Positions 1-12,848 of a DNA stretch of 64,000 nt are shown here, piece by piece (position 1 is the stretch's first letter; each line of letters opens with the position of its first letter). This DNA is from Halichoerus grypus. Its lineage: Eukaryota > Chordata > Mammalia > Carnivora > Phocidae. The notes under the pieces were generated by a model. It searched no databases, was not told the origin of the DNA, and saw only the letters and a program-made list of their open reading frames with translations. Where the stretch lies: positions 1,054,001 through 1,118,000 of the forward strand of contig NC_135723.1 of NCBI RefSeq assembly GCF_964656455.1, given 5' to 3'. The position numbers and the translations under genes are program-made.

Positions 1-2261
1 GCCCATGTGTGTGGTGCGTGGTGGTCTTCGAGGGGGGTCCTTCATTTGTTGTGGCCTCAGCTGGGAGGACATGGGAGATGGGGGGGCAGGGAGGTGTGTG
101 CACGCGGCCGCGTGCAGGGCTCCGACGGGTGCTGGCAGGAAGGAGCAGGGGTCAGGCAGAGGTAAGAACTTGGAGGCAGGGGTGGGGGCCATGAGTGTGC
201 ACCCAGCAGGGCCGAGATGGGAAGCTTCCTAGAACAGGAGACAGTGTGTGTCAGAGTGCAAACCAGGTGCTTCCCCCTCCCCAGGGCTGTGCCCGCAGGA
301 CGGGCCTGGCTTGGGTGACACCCCCAGCCAGCAGGCTTGCGGGAGGGGCACGCGGGAGGGGAGAGCAGGGCCCGCCCTGAGATGCAAACCCCCAGGGTTA
401 GAACCCTGCCTGTCCCAGCGGCGGGACAGGACACCATGGGACGCACGGCTCTGCTCCGAATCTGGGGCTGGCGGGCTCTTGCCCACTGTTTGCCGATCTG
501 ATGCCAACACCTTCTTGCTCCACGTTGGTCAGTGCCGTTTTGGTGCGGGTTGTAGGGTGTTCGGTGCCTGGGCTGCCCCCAGGGAGGAGCTGCTGATCGC
601 TCTCCTCCCCCCGTGTCATTTAGAACGAACAGCCTTCTGTTTGCGGAGACCAATCTAGAAGAAAGTACCCAGCTCTGCCCCAGAACCTGAGTGTGTTCAT
701 CTCCTGCCCTGCTGGTGGGAGACGGTGGGCAGGGCTGTCTGCTGCACTGGACGCTCCTCTACTTCTAGAAGCTTCTCTGCCGTACGTTGGAGAAGCTCCC
801 CGAGTTGTCAGTGTCCCCGAGGCTGACTCCTTTGGGAGGGACTTGGGTGTGTGGAGACCACCCCTCCCACCAAATCAGCACCGATGCTGGGGGTGACCCT
901 TGTGCAGGGTCGTGGCCGAGCACAAGGAGGTGCGTGATCCAGAAAGTTCTTCCTGCCTGAGTTCATACCCCGATTTCAGGCTTCTGCTTTGTGTGCGGCC
1001 TGTAAGGACTTTCTTCCATTTTGCAAACCTGGGGCTGGCTCAGGGAATTTCTGACTCAAGAGGGACAACGAGGTGAGGGACAGGGTAGCTGGTGGCAGAG
1101 CTGGCTGAAGCCCAGGAACCCCCAGACCAGCCACACCCCCTCTCCAGCCCCGCGTGTCCTGAGCCATGCTAGGCTCAGCAGAGGGCTTGGGTTCACAGAT
1201 CCCCGAGGTCAGATCCTCCAAAAGGACTGGGAGGGTCCTTTAACAGGGGTCTTTCCCTTTCAGAACAAAAGTGTCCAACATTGAGTCTTTGAAATACGAA
1301 AGCCTTAGAGCGACTGATCGGGAAGAAAGAGCGGGCACACAGAGGTCTCAGGGGTGGGAAACGCGGCTGCAGACAGCCGGGCTAAAAATAGGTACGAGGG
1401 GAACACTCAGGATGCGCTGATACCAGAAGATTTGGACACTTAGACGAGATGTGCGAATTCCCACAAGGTGTCCACTCTCAAAACTGATTCAAGAAGAAAA
1501 CGAAGGATTTGGCAACCCCGTGACCGCTAACTTGTCGACTTGGCGCTAATAGTCATCTCCAGGTCTGGGGGTTCACCCGTGAGCCATGTGGGTGTCCAGG
1601 GAAGGCGCCGTTCCCACCCTACCTGTCCTGGGGATGCACACGCAGGGGGACCCTCCAGAGTCGCTGACACGCAGGTCACACACACACATGGGGAGTGGCC
1701 CCTGCTCCCAGTGCTGTGTTTGTGCGTGCGGTCACCCCGAGGCCCTTTGGCTCCTGGTGCCGAGCGGGGAGCGGGTTTTGTCTGGACCCCTTGGCGCGTC
1801 GATGTGCAGTGTATGAGGCTCGGCAGGGGCTGGCATGACCCCATGTGTTGTCATCCCCACGATTGCCTGGACTCCGTGGAAGCAGAGCTGAGGCCACCGT
1901 GCCCCGCCCCACGCCCCTGCAGCGCCCCTGGCTCAGGCCGGCACCAGACCTTCTGACTTGGGTCGTGGGGCAGGGGCAGCCTGGGACACCCTCCGTCCCT
2001 CCTCCTGCAAGATCCAGCTCTGGAAAGCAGGGCCTGCCCAGCATTCCTTCGGCTGAGCATGCAGGGTGCTCGTGGTGGGTGGTCCCATGGGAACAGGGCG
2101 ACCATCCCTCCTTCCTGCTGATGCTTCATTTCTACCTGCACACGAGGCAGGTGCATCCCACTGAGTTCTTAAAACCCCTCGCATGGCCTTTCCTCGGTGC
2201 TCATGTGCAGAGAGAGAAACCACATTCTCTTCTTAGCAGGACGCTGGTCCTGTCAGATTAG

Positions 2262-2397
2262 GATGCCACCCTTTGGCCTCATTAAACCTTAATTACCTCC
2301 TGAAAGCCCTTTCTGCAAATACAGTCACATGGGAGATTAAGACTTCAACCCAGGAATTTTGAGGGGACACACTTCAGTCCGTGGCACCTGCCAAGTT
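2262..2397 (-). mobile_element. MaLR-type LTR fragment (MST/MLT1-like), antisense
   Basis: The segment reads as the reverse complement of the well-known internal part of mammalian MaLR long terminal repeats: a 'cctcattaaaccttaattacctcc' style run, then 'tacagtcacatgggagatta', then 'gaattttgaggggacacac' and 'cagtccgtggca'. Only part of one LTR is present and no internal coding region is seen. Family-level naming is from memory of the consensus; the subfamily is not determinable by eye. Confidence 0.6.
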
Positions 2398-2639
2398 CAC
2401 GCAGAAGCCGGGTGCATGGCTTGAAGGTGAGGAGAGGCCGGCTGGCTGGGTCGCGGGCGAGAGGCCTCGCGGTGCCCAGGGCTGGGTGAGCCCCGGCCTC
2501 AGAGCTCCTTCCGTGGCCTCTTTCCTGGGTGCCACGTGGAATCGCACTGGTGCAGTTGGAGGTGGAGAAGCAGGCCTGGGCCGATGGAGGAGGGGTCCTC
2601 GGCCAGGAGTGGAACCGCGGGTCACGGGGTGACTGCTAA

Positions 2640-3560
2640 GCGTTTCGAACGCGGCTTTACTGTTTTCCGTTTCCGCCAGCAATGTGTGAGGGTTTTCACA
2701 CCCAATTCATTGTTTTCTCTTCATGGAGTCTTTTTAGTTTGCGCTAATTACAGATGCACATGTGGTCGTGAGCAACAAGACAGAGGCACCCCATGTCCCC
2801 TTCACCTCGCTTCCCCAGCAGCAGGAGACTGACAGGTGCGGCCAAGACACAGAACATGCCGGCACCGCGTGCTCCCCCACACTCCTCCCCACTTCCATCC
2901 TGGAGCTGGCACCTGCCGGTCTGCTGTCTGTGTCTGTAAATGTGTCGTCTCAGGGACGTCCTGTGCGTGGAGTCCTACAGCGTGTGCACTTTCGGGGCTG
3001 GCGTTTCCACCGTCCGCTGGAGATCATCCAGGTTCTTGCTGTGTCAGCGGCTCACCCCCTTTTCTTTCAGTTGTGCTCCGTGGTGTGGATGGACCACCGT
3101 TGGCCTGACCGCTCACCTGTTGGAGGACATCTCGGTGGTTTTCAGTTTGGGGCGATCACGAACAAAGTTGCTGTGAACATTCCTGTGGTTTTTTTGTGTG
3201 AACGTGAGTCTTCACTGCTCTGGCGTGAACGTCTGGGAGGACAGTTGCTGGGTCGTGTGGTAGTTGCGTGTTTAGTTTACTGAGAAATCGTGAGGCTGCT
3301 TTCTAGAGTGTTTGGATCATTTTTCACTCCCAGAAAAACCCGTTTCTCTGCACCCTCGCCAGCGGGTGCTGGTGTCACTGTTGGCTGTTGTAACACTTCT
3401 GATAGGTGTGTACTGATGTGTCAGGGTGACTTGAATTTGCATTTCCCTAGTGGCTGTGATGGTGAACATCTTTTCATGTGGTTATTTCCATCTCTGTGTC
3501 CTCTTTGGAGAAATGTCTGTTGATGTCTTTTGCCCATTTTCTAACTGATCGATCTATGTA
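2640..3560 (-). mobile_element. Ancient L1 3'-region fragments, antisense
   Basis: Pieces resemble the reverse complement of old mammalian L1 3' untranslated regions: 'ccgccagcaatgtgtgaggg' near 2,677, and near 3,436-3,540 the series 'tttgcatttccctagtggc', 'gaacatcttttcatgtg', 'tggagaaatgtctgttgatg' and 'ttttgcccattttctaac'. The middle (2,720-3,060) is more diverged and may be a second old LINE fragment. There is no intact reading frame. Confidence 0.65.
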
Positions 3561-3605
3561 TTGTCTGTCTATGATCTATCTATCTGTCTATTTTCTATCT
3601 ATCTG

Positions 3606-3647
<42 letters not shown>

Positions 3648-3685
3648 ATATCTATCATCTGTTTTTCTATCATCATCATCATCTA
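3551..3685 (+). repeat. (ATCT)n tetranucleotide microsatellite
   Basis: An uninterrupted core of ATCT units runs from about 3,597 to 3,648, flanked by imperfect copies (tctgtcta, tatcatca). It sits inside an antisense L1. Tetranucleotide tracts like this are usually length-polymorphic. Confidence 0.92.
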
Positions 3686-5760
3686 GCTTTTATTCTTGAG
3701 CTGTGAGAGTTCTTTATATATTATAGATACTAGTTCTTTGGGAGGTATGTGGTTTGCAAACATTTCCTCCCAGTCTGTCGCTTGTTTTTCCATCCTCTTA
3801 ATGAGGTCTTTTGCAGAACAAATGGTTTTGATTTTGATGAAGTTGGGTTTGTCAACTTGCCCTTTTATGAATTGTGCTTTCGGTGTCAAGTCTAAAACTC
3901 TTTGTCTGGCCCTAGATCCCAAAGATTTCTCTTATGTGTTTTCTAAAAGTTTTAAAGTTTTATATTTTACGTTGACATATATGATACATTTTGAGTTAAT
4001 ATTTGCATCATGTGTGAAGTTTAGATCCAGGCTCATTTTTTTTTTTTTTTTTTTTTGCCTGTGGCTGTCCAGTTGCTCCAACACCATCTGTTGAAAATGC
4101 TGTATGTCCTCCATTGCTAGTTTTATTGAGATATAATTGGCGTATAACATCATATAAGTTTAAAGCATACCACATAATGATTTGGTATATGTATATGTTG
4201 TGAGGTGATCACCACAATAAGTTTAGCTGCATCCTTCACTTCACATAGTTATACTTTTTTTTTTTTTTCTCTTGATGGGAACATTTAGGATCTACTCTGA
4301 GCAACTTTCAAGTATTCAGTATGGTTAGCTACAATCATCATGCTGTACATCACATCTCCAGAACTTACTTATTTTATGATTGGAAGTTTGTACCTGTTGA
4401 CCCCCTCCTGCCCCGTGCCCACTTTGCCCCCCCACCCCCTGACCTCTGGCAACCACCAATCTGTTCTTTGTATTTGTGAGTTCAGTTTTTAAAGATTCCA
4501 CATGTAACTGAGACTCTACAGTATTTGTCTTTCTCTGTCTGACTTATTACACTTAGTGTAGTACCCCATAGGTCCATCTGTGTTGTCATAAATGGCCGGA
4601 TTTCCTTCTTTTTTATGACTGAATAATATTCCATTGTATATATGTACCATACTTTATGTATTCATCCATCAAAGCACACTTAGGTTGTTTCCATGCCTGG
4701 GCTGTTGTAAGTAATGCTGGATTGTATGGTAGTCCTGTATACCTCCTCCACTGAATTGCTTTTGTACCTTTGTCAAAAATCAATTGGGTGCATTCGTGTG
4801 AGTCTGTTTCCAAGGACTGTGTTCTGTCCCTTTGCTCTGTGTGTTTATCCTTCCACACAGTCTTGGTAATTGTGGCTATATAATAAATCTCAAAATCAAG
4901 TAGAGTGATTCCTCCCACCTTGTTCTTCTGTTTTAAAATGATTTCAGTTATTATTGTTTCTTTGCTTTTCTATATAAATTTGAGAATAATCTGACCTATG
5001 TCTACTAAAATCTTTGCAGGGATTTTGATAGGATTTGTGATAAGCCTGTCTATCAATTTGGGGAGTATTGACATCTTTACTATTCTGAGTCTCCCAGTCC
5101 ATGAACATGGTATGTCTCCCCATTTATTTAGATCTTTTTCAAGTTCTTTAACCAGTGGTTTGTAGTTTTCAGCATGCAAGTCCTATATATGTTTTGATAT
5201 ATTTACCCCTATCGATTCCATTTTTTGAATGATTGTAAATGATAAATTGTATTTTTGATATCATTGTCCATGTGGTCATTCTTAGTATATAGAAATGCAA
5301 CTGATTTTTGTATGTTGATCTTGTATCCTGCAACCTTCTGAGCTTTTGTTTCTGTTTTTGTTTTTTGATATTGTTTTGTTTTCACATGGTTTTTCAGTCC
5401 TTCATATTTCTTACGTGGACCATCATGTTATCTGCAAATATTTACAGGATTATTTCCTTTTTTCCGGTGCGTATGCCTTTTATTTCCCTTTTTTACCTTC
5501 TTTCACTGACTGTACTTTCCAGTGCTGTATGTTGAATAAAAGTGGGAAAAGCAGATATCCTTGGCTTGATACTGGTAAAAGTGTTTAGTTATTTCACCAT
5601 TAAGTGTGATACTAGTTGTAGGTTTTTTTCTGGATGTTTTTTTAATCAAGATGAGGAAGTTACCCTCTCTTCGTATTTTTCTGAGAGTTTCATCAGGAAT
5701 TGATGTTGAATTTTATCAAGTTCTTTTTCTGAATCAATGGTTATGTGATTAAAAAATAAC
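3686..5760 (-). mobile_element. L1 ORF2 C-terminal part and 3' fragments, antisense, decayed
   Basis: On the - strand, broken reading frames match the C-terminal part of L1 ORF2 protein. 3,683-3,922 contains motifs such as FIKIKTICSAKDLIKRM and WEEMFANHI. 4,613-4,918 contains GGITLLDFEIYY and QLIFDKGTKAIQW. 4,970-5,179 contains DIPCSWTGRLRIVKMSILPK. These are conserved landmarks after the reverse-transcriptase domain. The frames are interrupted by stops and by a 3'-UTR-like insertion at about 4,120-4,620, so this is a dead, composite element. The A/T-rich composition contrasts with the GC-rich flanks. Confidence 0.9.
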
Positions 5761-6480
5761 TTTTAAAGTATATGTTATAGTTGCAACGTCATTACAATGT
5801 GCAACAATGTACGGTGTTACATTAGTTTCAGGTGTAGAACATAGTGATTTGACAAGTTTATAGTTTATAAACTATACTATAATTTATAGTATATGCTATG
5901 CTCACCACAAGTGGAGATAGGTGGTTTTTATTCTTTATCCTGTTGATATGGTATATAACATTGATTGATATTTCAATATTGAACTAGCATTGTGTCCCCT
6001 GATTAAACTTGGGTCAGGTGTTATTATGTATTGCTGATATGCTAATATCGTGTTAAGGATTTTTACATCTGTATTCTCCAGAGACATTGGTCTGTAGTTT
6101 TCTTTTTATTTTGATCCGATTTGGTGTCAGATAATATTAACTTTATATAATGAATTAGGATGTGTTCGCTTGGTGTAAGGTGATATCTCATTGTGGTTTT
6201 GGCCATTTGTATGTCTTTTTTTGAGAATATATATTCAGATTCTCTGCCCATTTTTAATTGCATTATTTGGCTTTTTTGATGTGGAGTTGTATAAGTTCTT
6301 TATATATTTTGGATATTAACCCCTTATTGAAGCTATCATTTGCAAATATCTTTTTCCATTCAGTAGGTTTCATTTCATTTTCATTTTGTTAATTACTTCC
6401 TTTGCTGTGCAAAACTTTTTATTTGGTATAGCCCCAATAATTTATTTTTGCTTTTGTTTCCCCTGCATGAGGAGACATAT
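5761..6480 (-). mobile_element. Nested L1 3'-end fragments, antisense
   Basis: The pattern 'acattagtttcaggtgtaga' at 5,819-5,838 and 'ggtgatatctcattgtgg', 'tataagttctttatatattt' and 'ccccttattgaagc' at 6,179-6,330 are typical of reversed L1 3' untranslated sequence. They interrupt the larger antisense L1, implying insertion of one old L1 into another. The boundaries are approximate. Confidence 0.6.
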
Positions 6481-8108
6481 CTAGAAAGATCTTTCTAAGG
6501 CTGATATTTTCTGGATGATTATAGGTAGAATTGCTGTTAATTCTTCTTTAAGCAGTTGGTAGACATATTTAGTAAAACCATCTGTATCTAGAGATTTCTT
6601 TTATATGAGTTCTTAAATTAAGAATTCAGTTTACTTAATAGATTACAGAGCTATTCAAATATTTTATTCATAGTATTTATTTCTTATTGGGTGAGTTGTA
6701 GTGGTTTGTGCTTTTTGAGAAGTTTGTCCATTTCTTTGAAATTGTCGAATTTATGTGTGAAGATTTGCTACTATTCCCTTTATCCTTTTGGTGTCTGCAG
6801 GGTCTGTAGTGATATATTTCCTGATTTTGTTTATTTGTGTCACATCTGTCTCTCTCTCTTTCTATCTCACTGGTTTTTCTAGAGGTTTATATATTTTATT
6901 GATATATTTAAAGGATCACATTTTTGTTTCATTGATTTTGTGTTTTTTTTTTTTCCTCTCCTGTTTTCAGTTTCATTGATTTGTTCTTGTGTTTACTATG
7001 CTATTCCTTCCTCTAATTTTGGTTTATCTTGCTCTTCTTTTCCTAGTTTCTTTAGAAGGAAGCTTAGATTATTTGAGAATTTTCTCTTTTTTAATGCAAG
7101 CCTATCGTCTCATAAATTTCCCTTTCAGAGCTGCATGCCACAGATACTGATATGTTGTATTTTCACTTTCATTCAGTTCTTTGTATTTTTAAAATTTTCC
7201 TTTAGGATATCCTTTCGACTCCTGGATTGCTTAGAATTATTTTTGCCTAATATCTCAATATTTGGGGGGTTTTCTGTTGTTTTCTGCTATTGATTTCTAG
7301 TTGGAGTCCATGATTTTCCATAAACTATTATTTGAATTCTTTTAAATATGCTGAAGTTTGTGTCATTATCCAGGCAGGATATGGCTTGTCTTGGTGGGTC
7401 TTCTGTGGGTGCTTGAAAAGAATGTGTATTCTGTGCTTCTTGGGTGAGGTGTTTTATAACTGTTGATTACATACTGTTGGCTGATGGTCTTCTCGAGTGC
7501 TTCTGTATCAGTGCTGAGCTTTGTCCAGCTTTTCTATCACCTATTGTTATATGGGGTATTGAAGTCTTCAGCTAACATTGCAGATTTGTCTCTTTCTTCT
7601 CTTGGTCCTATCAGGTTTTGGTTTATATATTTCGAAGCTATGTTGTTTGGTGCATGCATATTTAGGATTGCTGTGTCTGGGTGGATTGACTTTTATCATA
7701 TGTAGTGTCCCTTTCTGACTTACAGTATTTTTCCTTGAAGTCTAGTTTATCTGATAGTAAAATAGACACTCCTGTTTTCTTTTGATCAGTGTTTGCATGG
7801 TGTATTTTTTCCATCCTTTTCTGTTCAGCCTATTTTATATGTGAGTTTCTTGGCAACTCCATATAGCTGGGTCATGCTTTCTTAATCCAGTCTGCCAATG
7901 TCTGTCTTTTGTGTGTTCAGAACACTTATTTTTCATGTAATGAAATGTTTCATTTTATGTTTTGTTTTCTGTTTTCTTCTCTGTTTCTTTCCCCTGCCTT
8001 TCTGCGTGTTACTTGAACTTTTTTTTAGAATTCAGTTTTGATTTATTATTGTGCCCTTGAGTGCCTGTCTTTCTCAGTGCCATGGGAGGTTTTACACTCT
8101 ATGCACAT
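6481..8108 (-). mobile_element. L1 ORF2 middle/N-terminal part, antisense, decayed
   Basis: The + strand shows the T-rich reversed ORF2 pattern: 'ggctgatattttctggatg', 'gtgatatatttcctgatttt', 'gagctgcatgccacagatac' and 'ttggggggttttctgttg'. This continues the order expected for an antisense L1 (3' end first, 5' end last) after the segment at 3.7-5.8 kb. No open frame of useful length remains on the - strand. Confidence 0.75.
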
Positions 8109-8368
8109 AACATCACTTTCTACTAGAACCATGAGAAACGATGGACTCTGAAAAACAAACTGAGGGTTCTGGGGGGGGTGGGAGGATGGGTTAGCCTGGT
8201 GATGGGTATTGAGGAGGGCACATTCTGCATGGAGCACTGGGTGTTATGCACAAACAATGAATCATGGAACACTATATCTAAAACTAATGATGTAATGTAT
8301 GGGGATTAACATAACAATAAAAAAACAAAACAAACAAACAAACAAACAAAAAAACATCACTTTCTACT
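8109..8368 (+). mobile_element. 5'-truncated carnivore L1 3' end with 16-bp target-site duplication
   Basis: A perfect 16-bp direct repeat, aacatcactttctact, occurs at 8,109-8,124 and 8,353-8,368. Between them lies about 190 bp of L1 3' UTR ('gatgggttagcctggtgatg', 'gagcactgggtgttatgcac', 'aatgatgtaatgtatgggg') followed by an A-rich tail with CAAA repeats (about 8,318-8,352). Direction is + strand, opposite to the host L1. The intact duplication and the near identity to the copy at 43.4-43.6 kb indicate a fairly recent, target-primed insertion, truncated to the 3' end as most L1 insertions are. Confidence 0.93.
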
Positions 8369-9490
8369 GTTGTTGACATCTTACCAGATAGAGTGAGGTG
8401 CAGAAACCCCCCTCCATGTCCTTCAACCTCATCTGTGACAAAACTGTCTTAAATCTTTCTTCTGCATACATTTAGAACCACACCATGTGATGCTGTAAAT
8501 CTTGCTTCAACCAGCACATAAAGGAGAAGGGAAATATATTGTACTCATATGTAATTTTGCTCATACCATGTTATTTCTTCCTTCCTGATACCCAGAGATT
8601 CTTCCTTTTCTCCTTTTCTTTCTGGTTGAAGGACTTCCTTCAGCCATTCTTTTGGGGCAGGACTGCTGGTGACAAATCCTCATACTTTCCCCTTGTCTGA
8701 GGACGTCTTGATTTCTTTCATTCCTGAAGGGTTCTGGGTGGACAGTTCTTTTCTCTCAGCACTCAAAAGATGTGCCACCTTCTCATGGCCTCCATGATTT
8801 CTGATGAGAAATCTGTTCTAATTGAAACTGTCTTTCCTCTGTGGGAGAGGCATTGTTACTCTCTCATTGCCGTGAAGGCTTGTCTGTTGTCTTTAGTTTT
8901 CTGACATTTGACTATGTTGTGTCCTGGTGTGGATTTCTTTGGTTTGTCTGCATTGGGGTCTTCCCAGTTTCCCAGGTGTGGAGGTTTACGTCTTTGTTAA
9001 ATTTAGGGACTTTTCATCCATTATTTCTCTGAATACTTTTTATAGCCATTTTCTTTCTTGTCTTTGGTGATTCCATTGACATGAATGTTGGATCTTCTAT
9101 TACAGTCCCATGGGTTGCTGTGTTCTGGGGATTTTTTCCCCTAGTCTATTTGCTCCGTTTTTTCAGTTTGGGCAATTTCTTTCATTCTGCCTGCAAGGTC
9201 ACTGGGCTTTCCTCTGTTCTCTACCACCTGTCGACCTTTTTATTTCATTATTTTTTTTTCAGTTCTAAAATTTGCATTTGATTCTCTTTTGTATCTTCTA
9301 TCTCTTTGCTCGAGTTTTTTTTTCTTTTCTTTTTTTCAAGTGTGTTTGTGGCTGCTCATTGAATTATTCTTACAAGAGCTGCTTTAAAATCCTGTTAGTT
9401 ATTCTGATTATCCTGTTCATCTTGGTGTTGCTGTTTGTTGATTGTCTTTATTCACTTGTTGAGACTGTTCTGGTTCTGAGATGCTGAGTG
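8369..9490 (-). mobile_element. L1 5'-side sequence (ORF1/5' region), antisense
   Basis: The + strand carries reversed L1 landmarks such as 'tcatggcctccatgatttctgatgagaaat', 'ttgactatgttgtgtcctgg' and 'attatttctctgaatac'. It completes the antisense L1 that starts near 2.6 kb, so the block 2.6-9.5 kb approximates a full-length but composite ancient element. After 9,490 the composition returns to GC-rich unique-looking sequence. Confidence 0.7.
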
Positions 9491-12400
9491 GTTTTCGATG
9501 GGAACCTGGACATTTGGAGTATTGTGTGTGAGACTCTGGGTCTTCTCTGGACCTTGTGTTTTCACTGGTTTTCTGTGACTTCACTTGGCAGGGAAAGGGG
9601 CCACCACCTTGACACTTCCAGGTGTGGTGGAAAGTCTGGGTGCCACACTGGGCCTCTGTTGGGGCTCATGGTGGTTCCACCTTACTGCCATGCTGGAGAG
9701 GGGGTCTGGCTCCTGCCTGGGAGGGAGGAGCAGGAGAGCCCTTGGTCTCCCCTGACTCTGAGCAGCAGGGAAAAGGCCGGGCTGCTGGTGCCCTTGTGTG
9801 CTCGGTGTCTCCTCACAGTGGGGGGAGTGTGGACATGTGCAGGAGTTTCGGTTGTTTGCCTGGAGTAGGGCTGCTGTTGTCTACAGTTTTCCTCTCATGA
9901 GGCTGCCCCTCTCCTGGCCCTTTGGCCAGAGAGAGCTGGGTTTGGGGAGAGCGTACTGTGGTGCCTGCTGGTGTTTCTGGATGTTTCTGGGCTGCCCTGT
10001 CTCCAGCAGTCAGTCTGGGGGATGAGGTGAACAGAATGCCTAGGGCCTCACCTCTGGGCTGCTCCCCAGTCCCCACGTCTGTGCCTCCTTCCTTCTGTCT
10101 TTCAGAGTCTTCTCATGACTTTCACATGTAACGCCCAGGACTTGAGTACACGTAGCGGGAGAAGGGGGACAAAGTCTCCTGGAAGCAGAGTCCTCACAAC
10201 TGTTACTTAAATATCGAATGATTTTTAGGAATACTACATTTATTTGAAGTCATGTTTTGATAGTCAAGAGCCATGTAGTAATGTTCATAAGACGCTGGGA
10301 TGCTTTGTCTGATCCATGGATACTTTGTAGGCTCCATCTTCATAAATCTGACCTTTTGATTTCTGGCTTTGTATTTTATTTTGCCGGTTAGAACGCATCA
10401 GTGTTGTGTGCTTCTGATGCATTGTTCACAGTGTTTATTCCTGCTTGGGGCTTTAGGGCTAGGTTTGAGATTGGATGTGGATTTCAGGTAATATCTTTAT
10501 GATGTCAGAGAACGACTTTGTCCTAGGTTTTGCTGTTTTTAATCGGGGATGGGTGCTTGATCTTGCCAGATGGTGCTTTGCTCCCTATGGGAAAGTTGCA
10601 TGCTTTTACTCCTGGTTATGTGTGTCGGCTTTAGGTACTATCGCTAATCTCGTGGGTGGAGCTGATGCTGAGCCTTTGGTCAGAAGGACAGCCTGCCCTT
10701 AGGAATTTCATACAACTACGGCTTATGCACAACGAGGGCACTCTTTCCCCCTCATATATGGGTTCCAGGGAGGCCCTTTATGGTTGATGTGGCAGAGCTG
10801 ATCCATGCCACCCTGACAACCCAGTCTCCATCTGTTAATTAGTTTGCCATTGTTAGTGCGTGGCCCTCATCCTCATGAATCAAGAAGGTAGGTAGAGAAC
10901 CAGACATCATGACTGTATCCCCAGCAACAGAGGGAGACAAGGAAGAACAGGCTGTCTTTAAGGAACATTCCAGTAGCTCCCACGTGACCTTTCAAGCCCT
11001 ATGTCGTGGGCCACCTCTAGTTGTGGGGAGAGGCTGGACCACGAAGTGTTTATTTTAGGTCACCAAGCCCCAGACGAGAGTGAGGGGCTAGACGATCATG
11101 CTAGAGGTGGAGAAGGGGTCCGGAGACAGTGGCCAGTCTGCCTTCGCCTCTCTCCCAGCACCTGCTGGGCACTGCCCAGCATTCCCAGCACATTGCCCTC
11201 CTGTCCCTTCTGCCTTTTCAGGTCCTCCTTCCCTCCTGGTGCAGCCCTTGGTCTGCGGCTGACTCAGTTTCCCTATCCTAACTCCAGATCGTGCAGGGCA
11301 GCTGAGGCGATGGAGAGACCAGGTCCCGGAGGTGTGCCAAAGCCTGGGTCCTCAGAGAGAGAGCGGATCTCCCAGGGCGTTAGGAGAATACTGATGGGGA
11401 GGAGAGTGTGATGAACGTGGGGGGAAGCAGCCTCCCTTGTTTGATCTGATGTCGCATTTTTGTAGGTGCTGATGAGGGATTTAAGAGCCGCGCCCTGAGC
11501 AGTGGGCCTCGGAGGTGTGGCAGGCATGGTGGGGAGTGGGCCCTGCAGTACAGTAAGACCCCTTCTCTGAGCACCTGCTGAGGAAGCTGTGTGCTTGTCT
11601 CCCTGTCTGATGTGATGGAATTCAAATAGGGCTGAACTGACCCAAAAGGGCAGAGCTGAGATGCAAGGCCAGGCAGCCATCCTTTTCCCCAGGGACCCTC
11701 TGTGCAGGGCACTTGGGGGTAGGTGTCACTCCCTGAGCCCCTAAACGGGGCTCGGTGGCCCGGGGTGTAGGGCCCCATGACATTGGGTCTTCCCCTGGAG
11801 AGAGCGTGAAGCTGTGTGTTTTTCGGGCCCTTCGTGGGTGGCCTTCTGTAGTGTCCAGCCGCATCTGTGTCCCCACCTTGTGCCTCACGGCATTTCCAGA
11901 AGCTTCTGGGTGTGTTCGCGTTGCTGATGCTGCTCTTGGCCTGTCCATGTGGCGGCCCGAGCGAGCCCTGCCCCGGCTCTCTCCCCCTCTGGCACCACCA
12001 GCCACTGCAGACTGTGTCTCAGTCTTGTCCCAGAGGCCCCCCGGCCAAGGAGGGGGTCAGCGTCCACCGGCCAGACCCCAGTCATCCCGCAGCTCCCACA
12101 CCCTGTGCAGTGGCTTTTTAGCCCCTGGGCTGTCCTCAACGTGCTCAGCCTGGACACTTCCACGTCTGGAGTCGTGTGCTCTCCCGGGACCTGGAGGCCT
12201 CTCCCCACAGCTGACCTGATGTCAAGAGTGGCCATAGACCATTGCACTATTGGGATGTCCCTCTTCTGCATTGGAGCCTGTCCCTTTGGCAGCTATGTGT
12301 GTGGACCTCAGGGTGGATCCAGGCCTCGCTCTCCTTTGCTTTCCGAAGCAGGGTGGGAAGGGGAGTGAGAGGGACCAAGGGATGGGCCTCTGATGCCGGT

Positions 12401-12607
12401 GAGGCTGGCTGGTCAAGGGCCAGTGGGGTTGAGGTCAGGCTAGGACCCTGGGGAGGAAGAGAGGCAGCGTCTGGATGAGGAAACCGTGTCCTCAAAAAAG
12501 CGATGGAGTCTCCAGGGCAGCAAGGCTCCTCTGGAAAAGCCTAGATGTTGATTCCATTCTCTGGGGGGGGAAGAAAACATCTGACCCCCATAGAGAAGGA
12601 AGAAATC

Positions 12608-12808
12608 AGAAGACAAGACCAGGGCGCCTGGGTGGCTCAGTTGGTTAAGCGACTGCCTTCGGCTCAGGTCATGATCCTGGAGTCCCGGGATCGAGTACCG
12701 CATCGGGCTCCCTGCTCAGCGGGGAGTCTGCTTCTCCCTCTGACCCTCCTCCCTCTCATGCTCTCTGTCTCTCATTCTCTCTCAAATAAATAAATAAATA
12801 AATCTTTA

Positions 12809-12841
<33 letters not shown>

Positions 12842-12848
12842 ACCAGGG
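12608..12848 (+). mobile_element. CAN-SINE (tRNA-derived), + strand, with 17-bp TSD
   Basis: The SINE begins with GGCGCCTGGGTGGCTCAG near 12,624. It has the tRNA-like 'gttaagcgactgccttcggc' and a B-box-like 'gggatcgagtaccgc', then a CT-rich stretch, (AAAT)n and a long A tail ending at 12,831. The duplication agaagacaagaccaggg flanks it at 12,608-12,624 and 12,832-12,848. The complete structure and long A tail suggest a young copy. This is the repeat class diagnostic of Carnivora. Confidence 0.95.

Noticed and set aside
12624..12700. tRNA-like A and B boxes in SINE heads
   Set aside because: They are the tRNA-derived promoter of CAN-SINEs, not functional tRNA genes; no complete cloverleaf with acceptor stem closure.
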